A DNA stretch of 64,000 nucleotides from Vicia villosa (taxonomy: Eukaryota; Streptophyta; Magnoliopsida; Fabales; Fabaceae): positions 124,935,042 through 124,999,041 of the forward strand of contig NC_081181.1 of the NCBI RefSeq assembly GCF_029867415.1. The letters run 5' to 3'. Position 1 is the stretch's first letter. Every line of letters begins with the position of its first letter. Positions 23,747-35,733 of this stretch are shown in pieces. Both the position numbers and the translations under genes were made by a program. The notes beneath the pieces are model-generated. The model had not been told where the DNA came from. It was given only the letters and a program-made list of their open reading frames with translations, and did not search any database.

Positions 23747-24397
23747 TAGGGGTGGGAATATGCTGGGCCGAGCTAGGCTTCGCCAAGCCTGAGCCTGGCC
23801 TGCTATAATATTCAGAGCCTAAGCCTGGCCTATAGCCTATCATAGGCTATTTTTTTTTGCCTGGGCCCGGCCTTTTTGAAGGCCTGATTGGCCTATTAGC
23901 CTACTTAAAAGCCTATTTCATTTGAACATTTGTAAATAAGTCATTCAACTCGTCTTTATATAGACTAACAAATTAAAAGATCAGTGAGATTAAATGTTTG
24001 TTTGCATTAGTTTATTTAAGTTTACCTAGTAGCTTAAATTTTGTGATATTATTTGTTTGAAAGAACTTATCGAAACAACTTATGACATTGTTCATAAGAT
24101 TCTTTTCATCTTATTTTCATAATTTCTTCAAGATAACTAAAATTTATTTTTATATTTTTAATTCAAAGTAAAAAATATAATATAATATTAATAAAATTAT
24201 TCATATTTATTTAAATAGGCCGGCCTCTTAGGGTTAAAAGGCTTTTTATGTGGCCTGTGACCTAGCCTTTTTTAGCTAAATAGGCTTATAAAAAAGCCTA
24301 GGCCTTTTCTATTTAACTAAAAAGCCTGACCTGACCTAGGCCTATGTAGGCTGGGCCGTAGGCCCCTGTTAGTCGGCCTGGCCTATTCCCACCCCTA
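23747..24397. mobile_element. Non-autonomous hAT-type element, 651 bp
   Basis: Terminal inverted repeat TAGGGGTGGGAATA with its complement at 24384-24397. The identical 8-bp target duplication ACCACTGT flanks both ends (23739-23746, 24398-24405). The subterminal regions are packed with GGCCT/AGGCC and AAGCCTA motifs in both orientations, a likely transposase-binding landscape; the centre is AT-rich. No transposase coding. Confidence 0.9.
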
Positions 24398-25320
24398 ACC
24401 ACTGTAGCTCTTGATAGGTTTCCAATTCCAACAAAACCTAATTTTATCAAATAAATCGTGACTACCAAAATTAAATCTAAGCATGCATGTTCTACGAAAT
24501 TTAAATTCAATAGTAAGGGATAGAGAGATGACACCGGAATTTATAGTGGTTCGACTTTGTCGTCCTTGCGTGAGTCTACGTCCACTTTAATATCTTGAGA
24601 ATATATACAATCACCAATCCACAATAATGTTGAAGAAAAATAAAAAAAATAAAATCTCCAATCTGAATCTTGACTTGTATATGGCCAAATGTGAAACTCT
24701 TCTGCGCAATTTTTACTTGATCAACGCTTACAATCTTCCAATATCACCAATTCTGCTTCAGGCCTTCGTGTGTAGCAATCAACCCCTTGATCCACCGATT
24801 CTTTGAGCGGTAAATTGCGCGAAGATGTAAAAAATAACTTTTCCTTATTTGTAGCCTTCCGCACACTCACTACTAAGGCAATTCTTGAGAGAATGCCTTC
24901 TTCTTTTCACTGGAATTTGTCAGCACTAATGACAATAACTCCAATCTTACAAGAACCTGGAAATGTTTTATCCGATCCTCAAGAACGATTAGTTTCAAGA
25001 CAGTGTCTCCCTCAATCAATTAACAATCACTCATGATTAAGAAATGAACTTGAAACTAAGGTTGAAGATGAAAGAAATTCAATGCAAGAGTTTCAAAGGA
25101 GGTGGTTAATTTTTCACAGAAAATTCACATAAATATGGAGATCCACTTGAATTCTCTTGTTTGAAAAGTGTCGACAAAAACTTATATGTGTGCATGAGAT
25201 GAAGCCCAAAAAAAGACTTAAAAAGATTGACTAAATTTGAATCAAAGTCAATGCATGTAATGATTTAAGTGAGCAAGTGAATGGAATAAAAAAGATTCAT
25301 AGTTTTGACCATTTTTGCAA

Positions 25321-25513
25321 TTGATTCGAATCAAGTGCAATGTGTGATTCGAATTATAGGCCATGTGATTTGAATCATGTGCAATATTTGATTTGAATCA
25401 ATTGATTCAGGAACTTTGAAAAATGCTAAGAAGTTGTGTGATTCGAATCATGTGCAAAGTGTGATTCGAATTAAATTGGGCAGAGGTGACATGAAATTGT
25501 CTAATTCGAATAA
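25321..25513. repeat. Array of GATTCGAATC palindromes
   Basis: TTGATTCGAATCAA at 25321-25334 is followed by close variants at about 25345, 25366, 25389, 25440, 25462 and 25502. Each is palindromic or near-palindromic, with 10-40 bp of unrelated spacer between copies. Confidence 0.85.
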
Positions 25514-25677
25514 TTTTAATTAAAAATATTTTCTTAAAAAAAATGTTCGTTTAGGGTAGGTAGCCTTCAATCTGTCTAGGGTGAGACTCGGTTAATATAG
25601 TTTGAGATCATATTATAATAAATTTTTTGTCCCGACCATATAAAGTATGAAACACATTAGGATTGGTTTGTTACGGA

Positions 25678-26099
25678 CAGGGACGAACCCAGAAAATTTA
25701 TTAAGTGGAGGCAAAAATCATATAAATAAATTTATAACACTCAAAATTTAATATATTATTTCTTAAAATATAAATATATATCGTAATTTTTTCCAATTAA
25801 TTTTATAGTTTTGAAGTAAGAGATCCTTTGTTTCATTTTTATCACTCTCATATAAAGTTTAAAATTATTAAATTACCAACATATTTGCGAATGATGGTTA
25901 TAAGTTATAACTAATTACTATGCTAACATATTATATCGCAATATTTAAGAGCTTTTAAATAACATTCAATATTAATATTAATATTGATATATAATGCAAA
26001 ACATATATCACTCACACTAGAATTATTTTCAAAAAAAAACAATTTGAGATTTTAGTGGGGTCCTGTGTCCACATAGTTATAAGAGTAGGTCCGTTCCTG
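25678..26099. mobile_element. hAT-type MITE, 422 bp
   Basis: Ends CAGGGACGAACCCA and TAGGTCCGTTCCTG are an imperfect inverted repeat of the CAGGG(A/G)CG hAT type. The 8-bp duplication GTTACGGA flanks both sides (25670-25677 and 26100-26107). AT-rich and non-coding. It splits the C-terminal part of the MULE remnant. Confidence 0.85.
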
Positions 26100-26107
26100 G
26101 TTACGGA

Positions 26108-26700
26108 CATTTATAAAAATGCACAATATCAAACGGACTATAACCCGATTATTCATCCTTTTAATGGTTCTAATTATGAATCAAAACAACTTATCATTAT
26201 GTGCAACCACCATTTACAAGATTTCAAGAAGACCCAAAAAGAAAAGGAATCTAGAACGTTATGAGATTGATATATATGATTATAACATGAGGATGACAGA
26301 TTTCAAGTTAAGTGTAGTAGGTGAAAATGGCAATAACACGTCAACATGCAATATTCCAGCACCGTCTCAAGCTATTGATGGTGCATAATTACAAGGTTAA
26401 GAAATTGATGGTGTAGAGTCAAGAGGAAATGCTCACTCAACTAATAGAATACGGTCAGAAGATACAAACACTACAAATGACTACAAATGGTACACTATCA
26501 CAAGCTCATACATAGGTTACATGGGCAACAAATGAGACTTATACTACAAAAGTGACAAAATTGGACATTAAGAGAGTCACAACAAATGCAAGACTTACGA
26601 GACCAACGACGAGACTAAATGCATCAATAACAAGCAGGCTATGTTCAAGACCTACAACTGACTTATGCATTAGATTTCATCTCAGCAAAGTGCGTCCATT
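26108..26700 (+). pseudogene. MULE transposase remnant, C-terminal end
   Basis: Traces of the C-terminus of a plant MULE transposase: a segment equivalent to Y-P-I-hydrophobic-P (IHPFNGSNYESKQ), then IYKISRRPKKKRN, which matches the usual GRPKKxRxx tail. Broken by frameshifts. The part after 26390 (ANDETYTTKVTK...) may be the rest of the gene but is too decayed to assign. Confidence 0.5.
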
Positions 26701-28051
26701 CAGAAGAAAACACCAATAAAATATAAAACATCGACAAAGATGAAAACCCTGAAAAAGAATAAAAATTAATATTTTATTAGGTTGATATTTAGAGTGTTTG
26801 ATCGCGTATTATGAGTCACTTAAATTAGTATTTTGTTAATTTTTTTACTTTTAAATATTGTTTAGAAAAACATATTGATTTATTTTATTTACATGTTATT
26901 TTAATGAATGTTCTAAAAGGTCTAGTTAATCAATGGTTTTTAATTGATGTTGCTTTGTAAATTTTTTCTATAAACACATAAAATATGGGTACCAACGAAT
27001 TCGATGTTATTATGTACAACACGAATAAAAGAATACTATTTTGCATCACATGTACAAAGAAATTTGAGAATTTTTCTTTAAAAAAATGATAAGATTTATA
27101 AATATCAACAACTTATTTACAACATTATATAGATATAAATAAATATTATTCTTAGATTTGAGCTCTGAATTAGCTGATTACGGTTATCTAACTCAACTAT
27201 CACATATTAGTTGAAGTGTCCCACCCACCCTTTAGATATTTCTTTGAGTTTTCTATTATGTTTTTTAACAAAACTTCATCATTATATCATTTCATTAAAA
27301 TTCATAATTCTTCCAAATGATATAGACATTCCACAAGGCACACAATTTTATCATGCAATTATACAATTAATTGATCAAATGTATTTGAATGAGATGATAA
27401 AAAATCTCCTTCAACTTAATCAGAAATCCTGAATTCGATCTCGGCCTTGAACACGCAACAGTATTAAATTCTTTTAAGGGAGAATTTCGCCATCTATTGC
27501 GGCCCCCATTAACTTGTACTACATTAAAACCAGATAACTACAAAATATAAATTCCTCCATATAAATTAATTCGCATTAATTTGAATCAAACATTATTTTA
27601 AAAATGTGTCGTCAAAATCAAGCTGTATGTAATTTTATTTTTAAACCGGATACTTTAAAAACGATTCAAATTACACCACAAATGCTAGTAAATACTCCAG
27701 CGAAAGTAAAATTTAAGCAAAAACTGTATCTAAAAATTTGATATGAAGGTTAATTTTTAACCAGATACACTAACTTTTCAGATACAATAATTTCTCTTCA
27801 TGTTTTATTCTGGATAGAGTATTTAATTAGCTTTAGCCATGTTTTCTGCTAAACCAAAGCCAATGTGGTTTCATTGGATTAGCTTGATGAAAATATTTTC
27901 CTTCTCATGAAAACATTTCTACTTTCCTGTCATATTTTGTATACAATGTTGAATACAATACAATAACATACTTGTCCTAAAATTTCCATATGCTGAAGGG
28001 CTATGATGCAAAACATGGCAATGTCTACTCTTCAATAGTTAGTCCAAGTCT
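26700..28051. other. AT-rich intergenic and AKRP 3' flank
   Basis: No coding feature is supported. 27420-27530 contains a GATCTCGG...AACACGC...TTAAGGGAGAATTTC block that resembles part of a dispersed legume repeat, unidentified. 27900-28051 is the likely AKRP 3' UTR. Confidence 0.35.
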
Positions 28052-30827
28052 CTAAGAGACGTATTCTTTCTTTCGAGTATTTCTAAAGCGTCTTGGAGGC
28101 TGTTTCAACAACTTGATCAACTCATATGTTCTGATACTTTGACCAGAGTAGAGGCAAAGGTCAAGTGGAGTTAAACCATCCTGAGACAAACAAAAGAAAA
28201 ATTGAAATAAAAAAATTTCAATGTAAAAGAAATCGCCACTCTTAGGTTGTTACACAAGTGGCTCCATTTAATTACTTTCGTTTTCAAATTATAACTAGTG
28301 TTTGTGTATCAAGTGTTTGTGTATTAGAGTCATGTCTGATGTCTGGTGTTTGTGTCAGTGTCTATATTAAAATACAATTACCTTGTTTTTTAATGTCTTA
28401 TCAGCGCCTTTAATCAGCAGAAGCTTTACTACATCATTTCTCTGAGTTTGAACTGCAAGATGTAATGGTGTCCAGCCATCCTAAGACAGAGCAAATGAAT
28501 TAAGTTCTCAAACACTGCTCCACAAAAGTATAAGAAATAGATAAGCTAAGTGTTGGAACAATTAACCATACATTGTCCTGAAGATTTATATCCACATTAT
28601 ACAACAAAAGCACTTTAATTGTTGGGACAGAAGCTGTTTGTACAGCATAATGCATTAAGGAGGCTCCATCCTGTTTCAAGCACAAACAACAAAGCCTGAG
28701 ATGTAATGATATCGGCGATGAGTTTTCGGTAGGGATAGGAAAGAGCACAAAATATAAACCACAGAAGAAAACCAACAAATAAAGGCTCACGTATGCAACT
28801 TTCAACGACACGGTCCCCAAATAAGTAACTTTTTTTACTCACATTATCTTGTACAAAAGGATTGGCCGAGTTTCGTAGGAGATGATTGGTTATGGCATGC
28901 TTTCTTCCAATTATCGATTTGTTGAGAGCGGTCAAACCATCCTAAAAAAAAGTAAAACAAATCACAATAGTTTGAATAGAGGATTCCACGCATTCTAATC
29001 TTCTGGGTAAAATTTTGTTTTCGCGTACCTTATCCATAGCATTAATATCAACCCCATGCTTCAACAAAGTTTCTAAGAGGAAAGATTCTGCGCTAGCAGC
29101 AAAAGTGTGCAGAGGAAGCCATTTATCCTATAAATAACAAGTATTGGGCTATTAGCCATTAAAAAAATAAATGTAAAGATTATTCACCAAAGGCAACAAT
29201 GTTTCTTAGTCCTAACATTTTAAAAAAAACGCAACAATGTTTTAGTCCCAAACATGGATATCAAATCGAGATTCAGATCATGAATTGGACAACCTATTTT
29301 CCAATTCATGAATCAAAATTTATTACGAGTCATAAGATCTGTATCAGTTGAGTTCAGTTTAGTATTGAATCGAAATATGACTTGCATGCATCCTAAGATA
29401 CTGATAACCATGGTCCAAGATATCAGCCCAACAAGACTAACAACATGAGCAACTAATGCAACTACTCAACATCGAAATGAAGGAAAACAAGAAAGTTCTT
29501 ATTTTCCGACAAAGTAAGAATACTTACTGAAGTAGCAACTGACAAGTCTGGCTTATTCATACTCAACAAAGCCTTCTCCTCCTTCGTAAACAACTTAGGA
29601 CGACCTATTCACACAACCACAAAAGAATGAAAATGAAAATCCCAACACTTAAAAACCATATTTGAAAAACTATGAGAAGCAACAGTGATCAAGATAAAGA
29701 TTTTCTCGAATTCAACAATCACCGAATAAAATGACACACTTCATCATAATTAAATTACTCCGTCTATATCATCATCAATGAAATGCCATGAGGTCTAATG
29801 TAGCACTAATTTAAGAGCCATTTTGGATAAACTTCATCAATCATAATCTATGAAGCCCCGACACAGACCCAATACTTAATACTATATACGAGTATAACAC
29901 TAACACTGACACGTAGACACTGGTAGTAATTTAAAAAATGGAAGTGATAGAAGTTAACTCTCAAACATGTATTCAATATGAAGCCATCAAGTACAAGTAA
30001 TACTCCTCAACAACATCCACACAAAATCAAAACCAAAACCAAAAAGAAAAGGTAGATAGATACCAATTACCTTCAGTTTTCTGAACAGCAAGTTCATAAC
30101 TTGGACTATTCAAAAACTCATTGACATCCTCCAAACCTCTCCCATAAACAGCCCACCTAGGATTCTTAGGCTCAACACGTTCTTCCCTAAACCCATCATT
30201 CAATTCATCTTCCAACTCTTCCTCCTCCTCCTCCTCTTTCTCAGCAAAACTAAAACTTGGAGGCTTATCAAGAACCATAGGTTTCAACTTAGCCAACATA
30301 GCTTCTTTATAAGCTCTATAGTCCTCCAAATTCATGTCCCTCAAAGGAACCAACCCTATTTTCTTCTTCAAAACCTTACTATTGAACTCAATCTCCTGAG
30401 CTATCTTACGTCCCTCTTTCTTCGTTATGTTTAACTCTGCTTGCACTTCTCTCCACTTGTCAGGGACCAAATTCTCCGACTTAATTGTTACCTTTTTTTT
30501 CTTCTTCGAAGTGGGTTTTGGTTTTTTGTTGTCTACGAGGTTGTCGGAGGAAGTGGGAAAAATGGGGTCTTCGAAAATGCCTTCCTCGAAGACGAGACAG
30601 TCTCCGATTACATGTTCTTCGTCGTTGTCGTTTTGGAAGGATGAGGAGAGGGAATTGTGGAGGTTAGAGTTTGTGGGGAGTTTGAGAGAGTGAAATTTGC
30701 GGGGCGTGGGAGAAGAAGGGGAGAATGGGAAGGGAGAGAAGAAGAGTGTGTTGGATTGAGGATTTTGCACTAGTGTGGAGAAATTGAACATTGTTGTTGT
30801 TGATGCTGCTCTTGCAATTGGTAACAT
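28052..30827 (-). CDS. AKRP: Plastid ankyrin-repeat protein, AKRP-like, seven exons, 452 aa
   Basis: Exons in transcript order: 30827-30071, 29604-29528, 29127-29029, 28941-28843, 28670-28572, 28480-28382, 28180-28052; total 1359 nt including TAG. The N-terminus (residues 1-75) is Ser/Pro/Phe-rich without acidic residues, like a chloroplast transit peptide. Then follow a Lys-rich [12 protein letters not shown], the block [20 protein letters not shown], an acidic [12 protein letters not shown] and [17 protein letters not shown]. Residues 279-452 carry five ankyrin repeats ([45 protein letters not shown]). Length and order fit Arabidopsis AKRP, which with its partner EMB506 is required for plastid differentiation and embryo development. 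EMB506 itself is shorter, so AKRP is the better match. Intact; start chosen as the first ATG upstream of the transit-like segment. Confidence 0.93.
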
Positions 30828-30839
30828 TCATTCATTCAT

Positions 30840-31331
30840 TCCCCAAAACTTCTCTATTTCTTAAAAATAGATTTTTCTTCTCATCTATCTTATAAAAAAT
30901 AGGTTTTAATTATAAAACATTTTTAAAAAATAAACAGTATAAACACATTATAACTATTAAAGAAATTAGTACCGATAAGGCAATTCTATTGAAAACTGTA
31001 TAGCGATATTAGATGGATGTGAGTTCGAACTCTAGAGTATGGTTACATGAATATCATATCAAAATTGAAAAATTCAAATTGAATTTAGGAATATTTAAGT
31101 TTAAACGGATGACTTCTACCACGTCAAAGTGAATCTCTACCATTGAGTCATACCCCCTTCTGTTTTTTTTTTTATTCAAAAAATAACTCATTAATCCTAA
31201 GTCAAAAGGTCGAGAAATTTAAAGCAACTATTTTTTTAAAAAAACTTGAGTTTGGACCTTCTTTTCACACTCTTACATTAGGGGAAATTGGACTCAATAT
31301 TCATTTTCTTCTATCAAAAAATATGATTGAT
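30840..31331. other. AKRP 5' flank; possible tRNA-derived repeat
   Basis: AT-rich promoter region. On the minus strand TATGACTCAATGGTAGAG (near 31140-31155) looks like a tRNA A box, and GAGTTCGAACTC (31020-31035) like a B box, about 110 bp further on. This could be an old tRNA-derived SINE, but the spacing is too long for a plain SINE. Confidence 0.3.
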
Positions 31332-31711
31332 TAATAGAATCAACTTAGTATTTAGGGAAAACAATAACCAAGTACACAGAAGTAGCTAAGAAAGAAATGG
31401 AATTTACTGAGTACTAGAGTTTAAATGGGATCTAATAATACATAAAATGTAAAAATTAATAAAGTGGAAAGCTGCAAAAGAGGCAATTCGAAATGCCTTA
31501 TCTCTCTTAGGAGGATTTCTCCACTCAATTCATGCATACCAATAATGGGTCCCTCTCACAGAATTTATTCTCCTAGATTTAGATTCTCTCTCCATACAAC
31601 TGTAGCCACTTGGCGTAATCATGTGCAGATCTAACAGAATTTGTTTTATGAGTGAATCATTCATTTCTCTCTCTTCCTACGTGTCCTCTCATAAAACTTC
31701 TCATATCTCCA
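31332..31711 (-). repeat. 3' LTR of the chromovirus
   Basis: 380 bp, similar to 41803-42164 at the other end. In element orientation it begins TGGAGATATGAGAAG after the polypurine tract AAGGGGAGATAAT (complement of 31712-31724). The outer end has decayed from CA to TA. The flanking TTGAT (31327-31331) matches the flank at 42165-42169. Confidence 0.88.
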
Positions 31712-31724
31712 ATTATCTCCCCTT

Positions 31725-32100
31725 CAAGACTCTCTTTGACCTTAAGGAGATTTGTTGGAAATTTTGTCCTCATCTTGTCTCTTAATTCCCAAGAATTTTC
31801 AAAATATGGTAGATTTTTCCACTTCACTAAAATCTCTACCTCCCCCTGCTCATGCTTCCTAACACCCATCACCTTCTCAAGGGTAGGTTCAAGGCACCAC
31901 TCCTCATTCATACAAGTTGGCAGTGGTTGAGGTTCCATAGAAGGTGTGGTAGCTTTCTTTAAAAGAGATGCATGGAAAACTGGGTGTACTCTCGTGTGTT
32001 CTGACAATTTCAACTTGTATGCCACTGCCCCTATTTATTGTAGTATCTCATAAGGTCCATAATACCTAGGACTTAATTTCTTATTCACCCTCTTAGCTAA
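31725..32100 (-). pseudogene. Chromovirus integrase C-terminus and chromodomain
   Basis: Segment with YKLKLSEHTRVHPVFHAS, the usual GPY/F-like end of gypsy integrase, followed by VEILVKWKNLPYFENSWE, the chromodomain core with its aromatic cage residues. The chromodomain guides integration into marked chromatin in chromoviruses. Upstream frames toward 32150 are broken. Confidence 0.88.
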
Positions 32101-32182
32101 TTTCTTCATCTTGTAAGGTTGGATCTTCAAAAAAAAACATCTCTCCCACCTCATAGTCCACTTCTCTTCTATGCTTATTGGC

Positions 32183-33145
32183 TTAGCTCCTCATAACATC
32201 CCGAGCCTTAAGCAACTGCTCCTGCAATTTTTTAAGCATCACATTTCTTTCAGCAGTCATCTTGTTGACCTCATATATTGTTGAAAAAAGTGTGTCTCCT
32301 TTGACTAACACAAGAGGTGCTCTCCCATACAGAGCCTCTAAAGGTATAGTCTTCAATGAAGGGTGGTAATTGGTGTTATACCAATATTCTGCCCAAGCTA
32401 ACCACTTAGGCCACTGCTTGAGTTTCATGTCAGTCACACACCTTAAATAGGTTTCTAAGCATATATTCACCACTTCAGTTTGCCCATCCGATTGAGGGTG
32501 ATATGCACTGCTATATTTTAACTCAGTCCTTGACTGTTTAAACAATTCATATCAGAAATTGCTTAAGAAAACTTTATCTCTGTCAGATACTATAGATCTA
32601 TGAAATCCATGTAATCTGACCACTTCCTGAGTGAACAACTCGACAATGTCTTTGGTTGTGTAAGGGTGGTTGTCAGGAAGGAAATGAGCATATTTTGTTA
32701 GCCTGTCCACAACTACGATCACTGGATCTACTCCTTGTACTTTAGGCAATCCTCCAATGAAATCCATTGATATATCACTCCATATCAGTGTTGGTATTGG
32801 TAAAGGTTAGATCAACCCTCCAGGTGTCAATGTCTGATATTTGTTTCTCGGGCACACTTCACAAGCCTGCACATACTCTTGAATTTTCTTTATCATTCCT
32901 TCCTAATACACCACACTAGTAATTCTTTTGTAAGTCCTTAAGTGTCCAAAATTTCCTCCTACATTTGTATCATGAAATTCATTTAAAATCCAAGCCACTC
33001 TTAGTGAGTTCTTTGGAATTACTACTCTACCATCATGATATAACCTCCCCCCTTTAAGCCAGAACCCTTTATGGCTATAAGGGTCTGAAACTAATGACTG
33101 CGCAATAGCTCTCAGCTTATCATCCTTATGAATTTCCTCTTCCAA
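32183..33145 (-). pseudogene. Chromovirus integrase (zinc finger and catalytic core), broken
   Basis: Three frame pieces. 33145-32903 has the N-terminal region with the HH part of the zinc-binding domain (LNEFHDTNVGGNFGHLRTYKRI); the CC part is frame-broken. 32767-32552 has the core start MDFIGGLPKVQG...VDRLTKYAHF and IVSDRDKVF, carrying two catalytic Asp. 32545-32183 has the Glu segment in YHPQSDGQTEVVN. Stops separate the pieces, so no functional enzyme is made. Confidence 0.88.
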
Positions 33146-33307
33146 TCCTTCCCAGGCTTCACACTAAATTGTGGTGATGTGGGCATACTGCATCTGCCTT
33201 GATAAAGAATTTGTAGCATTATTTTCCCTTCCTGGTTTATACTTAACCTCAAAGTCAAACCCTAGAAGTTTAGATAACCACTTATGTTGTTCTTCCCCCA
33301 TAATTCT

Positions 33308-34348
33308 CTATTGGGTGATGAACTTGAGACTTTTCTGGTTAATATGAACCTTGAAGTGCCTGCTAAGTAAGTAGGGTCGCCATTTTTGAATGGCAATCAT
33401 AATAGCCATGAGTTCCCTCTCATAAACTAACTTTTGTTGGGCCTTGTCAAGTAAAGTATGACTCATATAACAAATAGGTTTTCCTCCTTTCATGAGGACA
33501 TCCCCTATTCCCCTACCTGAAGCATCAGTTTCCAGCACAATTTTTTTTTCAATGTCTGGCATGGCTAAAACAGGGATAGTGGTCATAGCTATTTTTAACC
33601 CCTAAAATGCGACTTAAACTTCATTATTCCAATGGAAGATGTCCTTCTTCAGTAGTTGGGTTAGAGGCTAATCAATTTTCCCATAATTTCTCACAAACTT
33701 CCTATAGTGTCCAGTTAGACCTAAGAATCCCCTTAGCCCCTTCACATCCTTAGGTCTAGGCCATTTTAGCATACCATCTATCTTTTTTGGGGTCAACTGA
33801 TACTTCTTGTCAGAAAATGATATGCCCCAAATACTCAACCTCTTCTTGCCCAAAAGAACACTTCTTCTCGTTAGCATATAATTTCTGATCTTGGAGCACC
33901 TTTAAAACCATAGTGAGATTTTCCTTATGTTCCTCCCTACTCTTGATATAGATCAATATGTCATCAAAGAAAACCAAGCAGGATTTTTTAAATAAAGACC
34001 TCAAAACTTCATTCATGAGAGCTTGGAATGTTGATGAGGCATTTGTCAATCCAAAAGGCATCACTAGATACTCATAGTGACCCTCATGGGTTCTAAATGT
34101 TGTTTTGGCTATATCCTTCTCCTTCATCTTGATTTAATGGTATCCAAATTTCAAATTTAGCTTAGAGAAAATAGTAACACCTCCTCAATGACAAGTATGG
34201 GAAATTTGATAGGAATGGTAACCTTATTCAAAGCCCTATAATCAGTATAGAATCTCCATCCCCCGTCTTTTTTCTTTACCAACAAAACTGGGCTTGAAAA
34301 AGGACTAGTGTTATGTCTTATGATGCCAGCTTGCAGTATATCTCTCAC
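33308..34348 (-). pseudogene. Chromovirus reverse transcriptase and RNase H, broken
   Basis: 34348-34157: RT start with [20 protein letters not shown] and DYRALNKVT. 34127-33810: palm with MPFGLTNASSTFQALMN and the intact FDDIL catalytic motif. 33877-33668: thumb with [15 protein letters not shown]. 33586-33308: RNase H with VLETDASGRGIGDVL and YERELMAIM. Frames change between each piece. 34349-34561 is coding remains upstream of RT up to the nested element. Confidence 0.88.
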
Positions 34349-34561
34349 TATTTTCTCAATTCCATTCTTCTAGTAGAATAGATACTTATATGGCCTAAGA
34401 TTAGGTATAATAGCTTAAGCCTTAAGCCTAATAGCATGATAATGCTCCCTCATGGGAGGTAATCATGTAGGCAAATGGAACACATCTTCAAAAGGACCCA
34501 ATACTTCCCCCCATCCTGTCAACTGATTTGGAGAAGCACATGTGTCAGTATTCAAGGTCTG

Positions 34562-35733
34562 TGTTGAAAGTATTTGTGGGTAAATATTTTCGGTAATATA
34601 TCGTATCCACAGGGATTGGTTAATATCACTGCCGTTCTATAGTTAATTATTTTGAGTTAGAAAAAGTAATTGAATTTATTTTATGATTATGATACTATCA
34701 AATTTAAACAATAATTTAACTGCAAATAATGAACGTTTGTTAACGATTAAGGAGATATGTTGAGCTTTAGGGTTCATCAACCTATTCCTATACAACTTAT
34801 CAATTAATTCACAATTGAACAATCATTTGAATTACTATCTTCACTTATCCTCAAATATGATTCCATGTCTGCAAATCAAATTAGATAAACTTTTACCGGT
34901 ATGAGATTCGATCTCTCCAAATATCAATATCGATAATAGTAATAAGGAACGATAATTATGAAAACTCAATCACAATTCCATCTCTGCAAATTGAGATTGA
35001 ATCAATATAGTAACCTAGGGCAAAAGTTAAAATCCTTTCTTTCGATCAAAGATTCAACAATGGTGTAAAGTAAAAACAAGGTTTCTTATTGATAATAAAT
35101 TCAAACAATTGTTCATAGGAAATAATTAATGGCATTGCATATTCATATGTTAACTACTACCTTAAACTCAACAAGAGGAATTTAGCTCTCCATAGACATG
35201 AAGAACACACAAGAATTAATGGAGGGATTCATCTTCATCAATGGAATGTCTTCGATTGGTAAAGAATTGGCCTTCAATTGTTGTTCTTGACTGCAAACTC
35301 AGAATGCTCTCCTAATTTCGCTCACAAAAGATCTGTTTTTCACTTGGAAGCTAGGGCTTCTATTTATAAGTTTTGGGCTTTTAACGCCGAGGCCGCGGCG
35401 CGGCAACGGATGTGCGCGACGCGATCCCAAACAGAGACTTTGGCGCGGCGCTGGCTAGAACTCCCGCGGCGCGCCCTTGTCAAACTTCATCTTTTTGCTT
35501 TGCCTTTGAGACTTCCAGCTTCCTTTCCTCTTCATGTTTTCCTAAAGCTCCAGTTCAGCTCTAAACCTGCATCAATAATACCCACAAGTGATTCGATTTG
35601 CTTTACACATGAACTAAACCTTTTCAGTTCAATTCTCACTAAAAACCTATGGATCTATCACAATTTGCATTAGTTTAGAGAAGAAATTACTTATATTTTA
35701 ACACATGAATTTACCATTAATTCACTCCTAACA
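34562..35733 (-). repeat. LTR of nested element (3' LTR in element orientation)
   Basis: Bounded by TGTTGAAAG and CCTAACA. A GC-rich island at about 35385-35480 (GGCCGCGGCGCGGC, GGCGCGGCGC, CCGCGGCGCG) stands out from the AT-rich surroundings. The frame at 35278-35673 is an LTR shadow repeated in part at 39885-40118. Confidence 0.92.

Larger units (their letters stand above)
23440..25545 (-). repeat. Copia-type LTR, minus orientation, with a nested hAT-type element
   Basis: The left border carries the complement of AGTCTATTCACTCCCC, the C-rich 3' end typical of large copia LTRs (compare CTATTCACCCCCCC at the end of the LTR at 2290). The body is non-coding, and near the right end an array of GATTCGAATC palindromes (25321-25513) sits where the first LTR carries AGGTCGACCT. 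A 651-bp hAT-type element is inserted at 23747. No internal coding region follows, so it is probably solo. The right boundary is uncertain. Confidence 0.5.

Noticed and set aside
27400..27540. Possible SINE (GATCTCGG block followed by a conserved-looking tail)
   Set aside because: No A box, no terminal A-rich tail and no target duplication found; left as unassigned sequence.
30427..30693. Plus-strand frames of 60-88 codons
   Set aside because: Shadows opposite exon 1 of the AKRP-like gene, caused by its low-complexity acidic and basic stretches.
35278..35673. 131-codon plus-strand frame (with a shortened copy at 39885-40118)
   Set aside because: It lies wholly in the LTR of the nested element, is repeated in the other LTR, and is antisense to the element.
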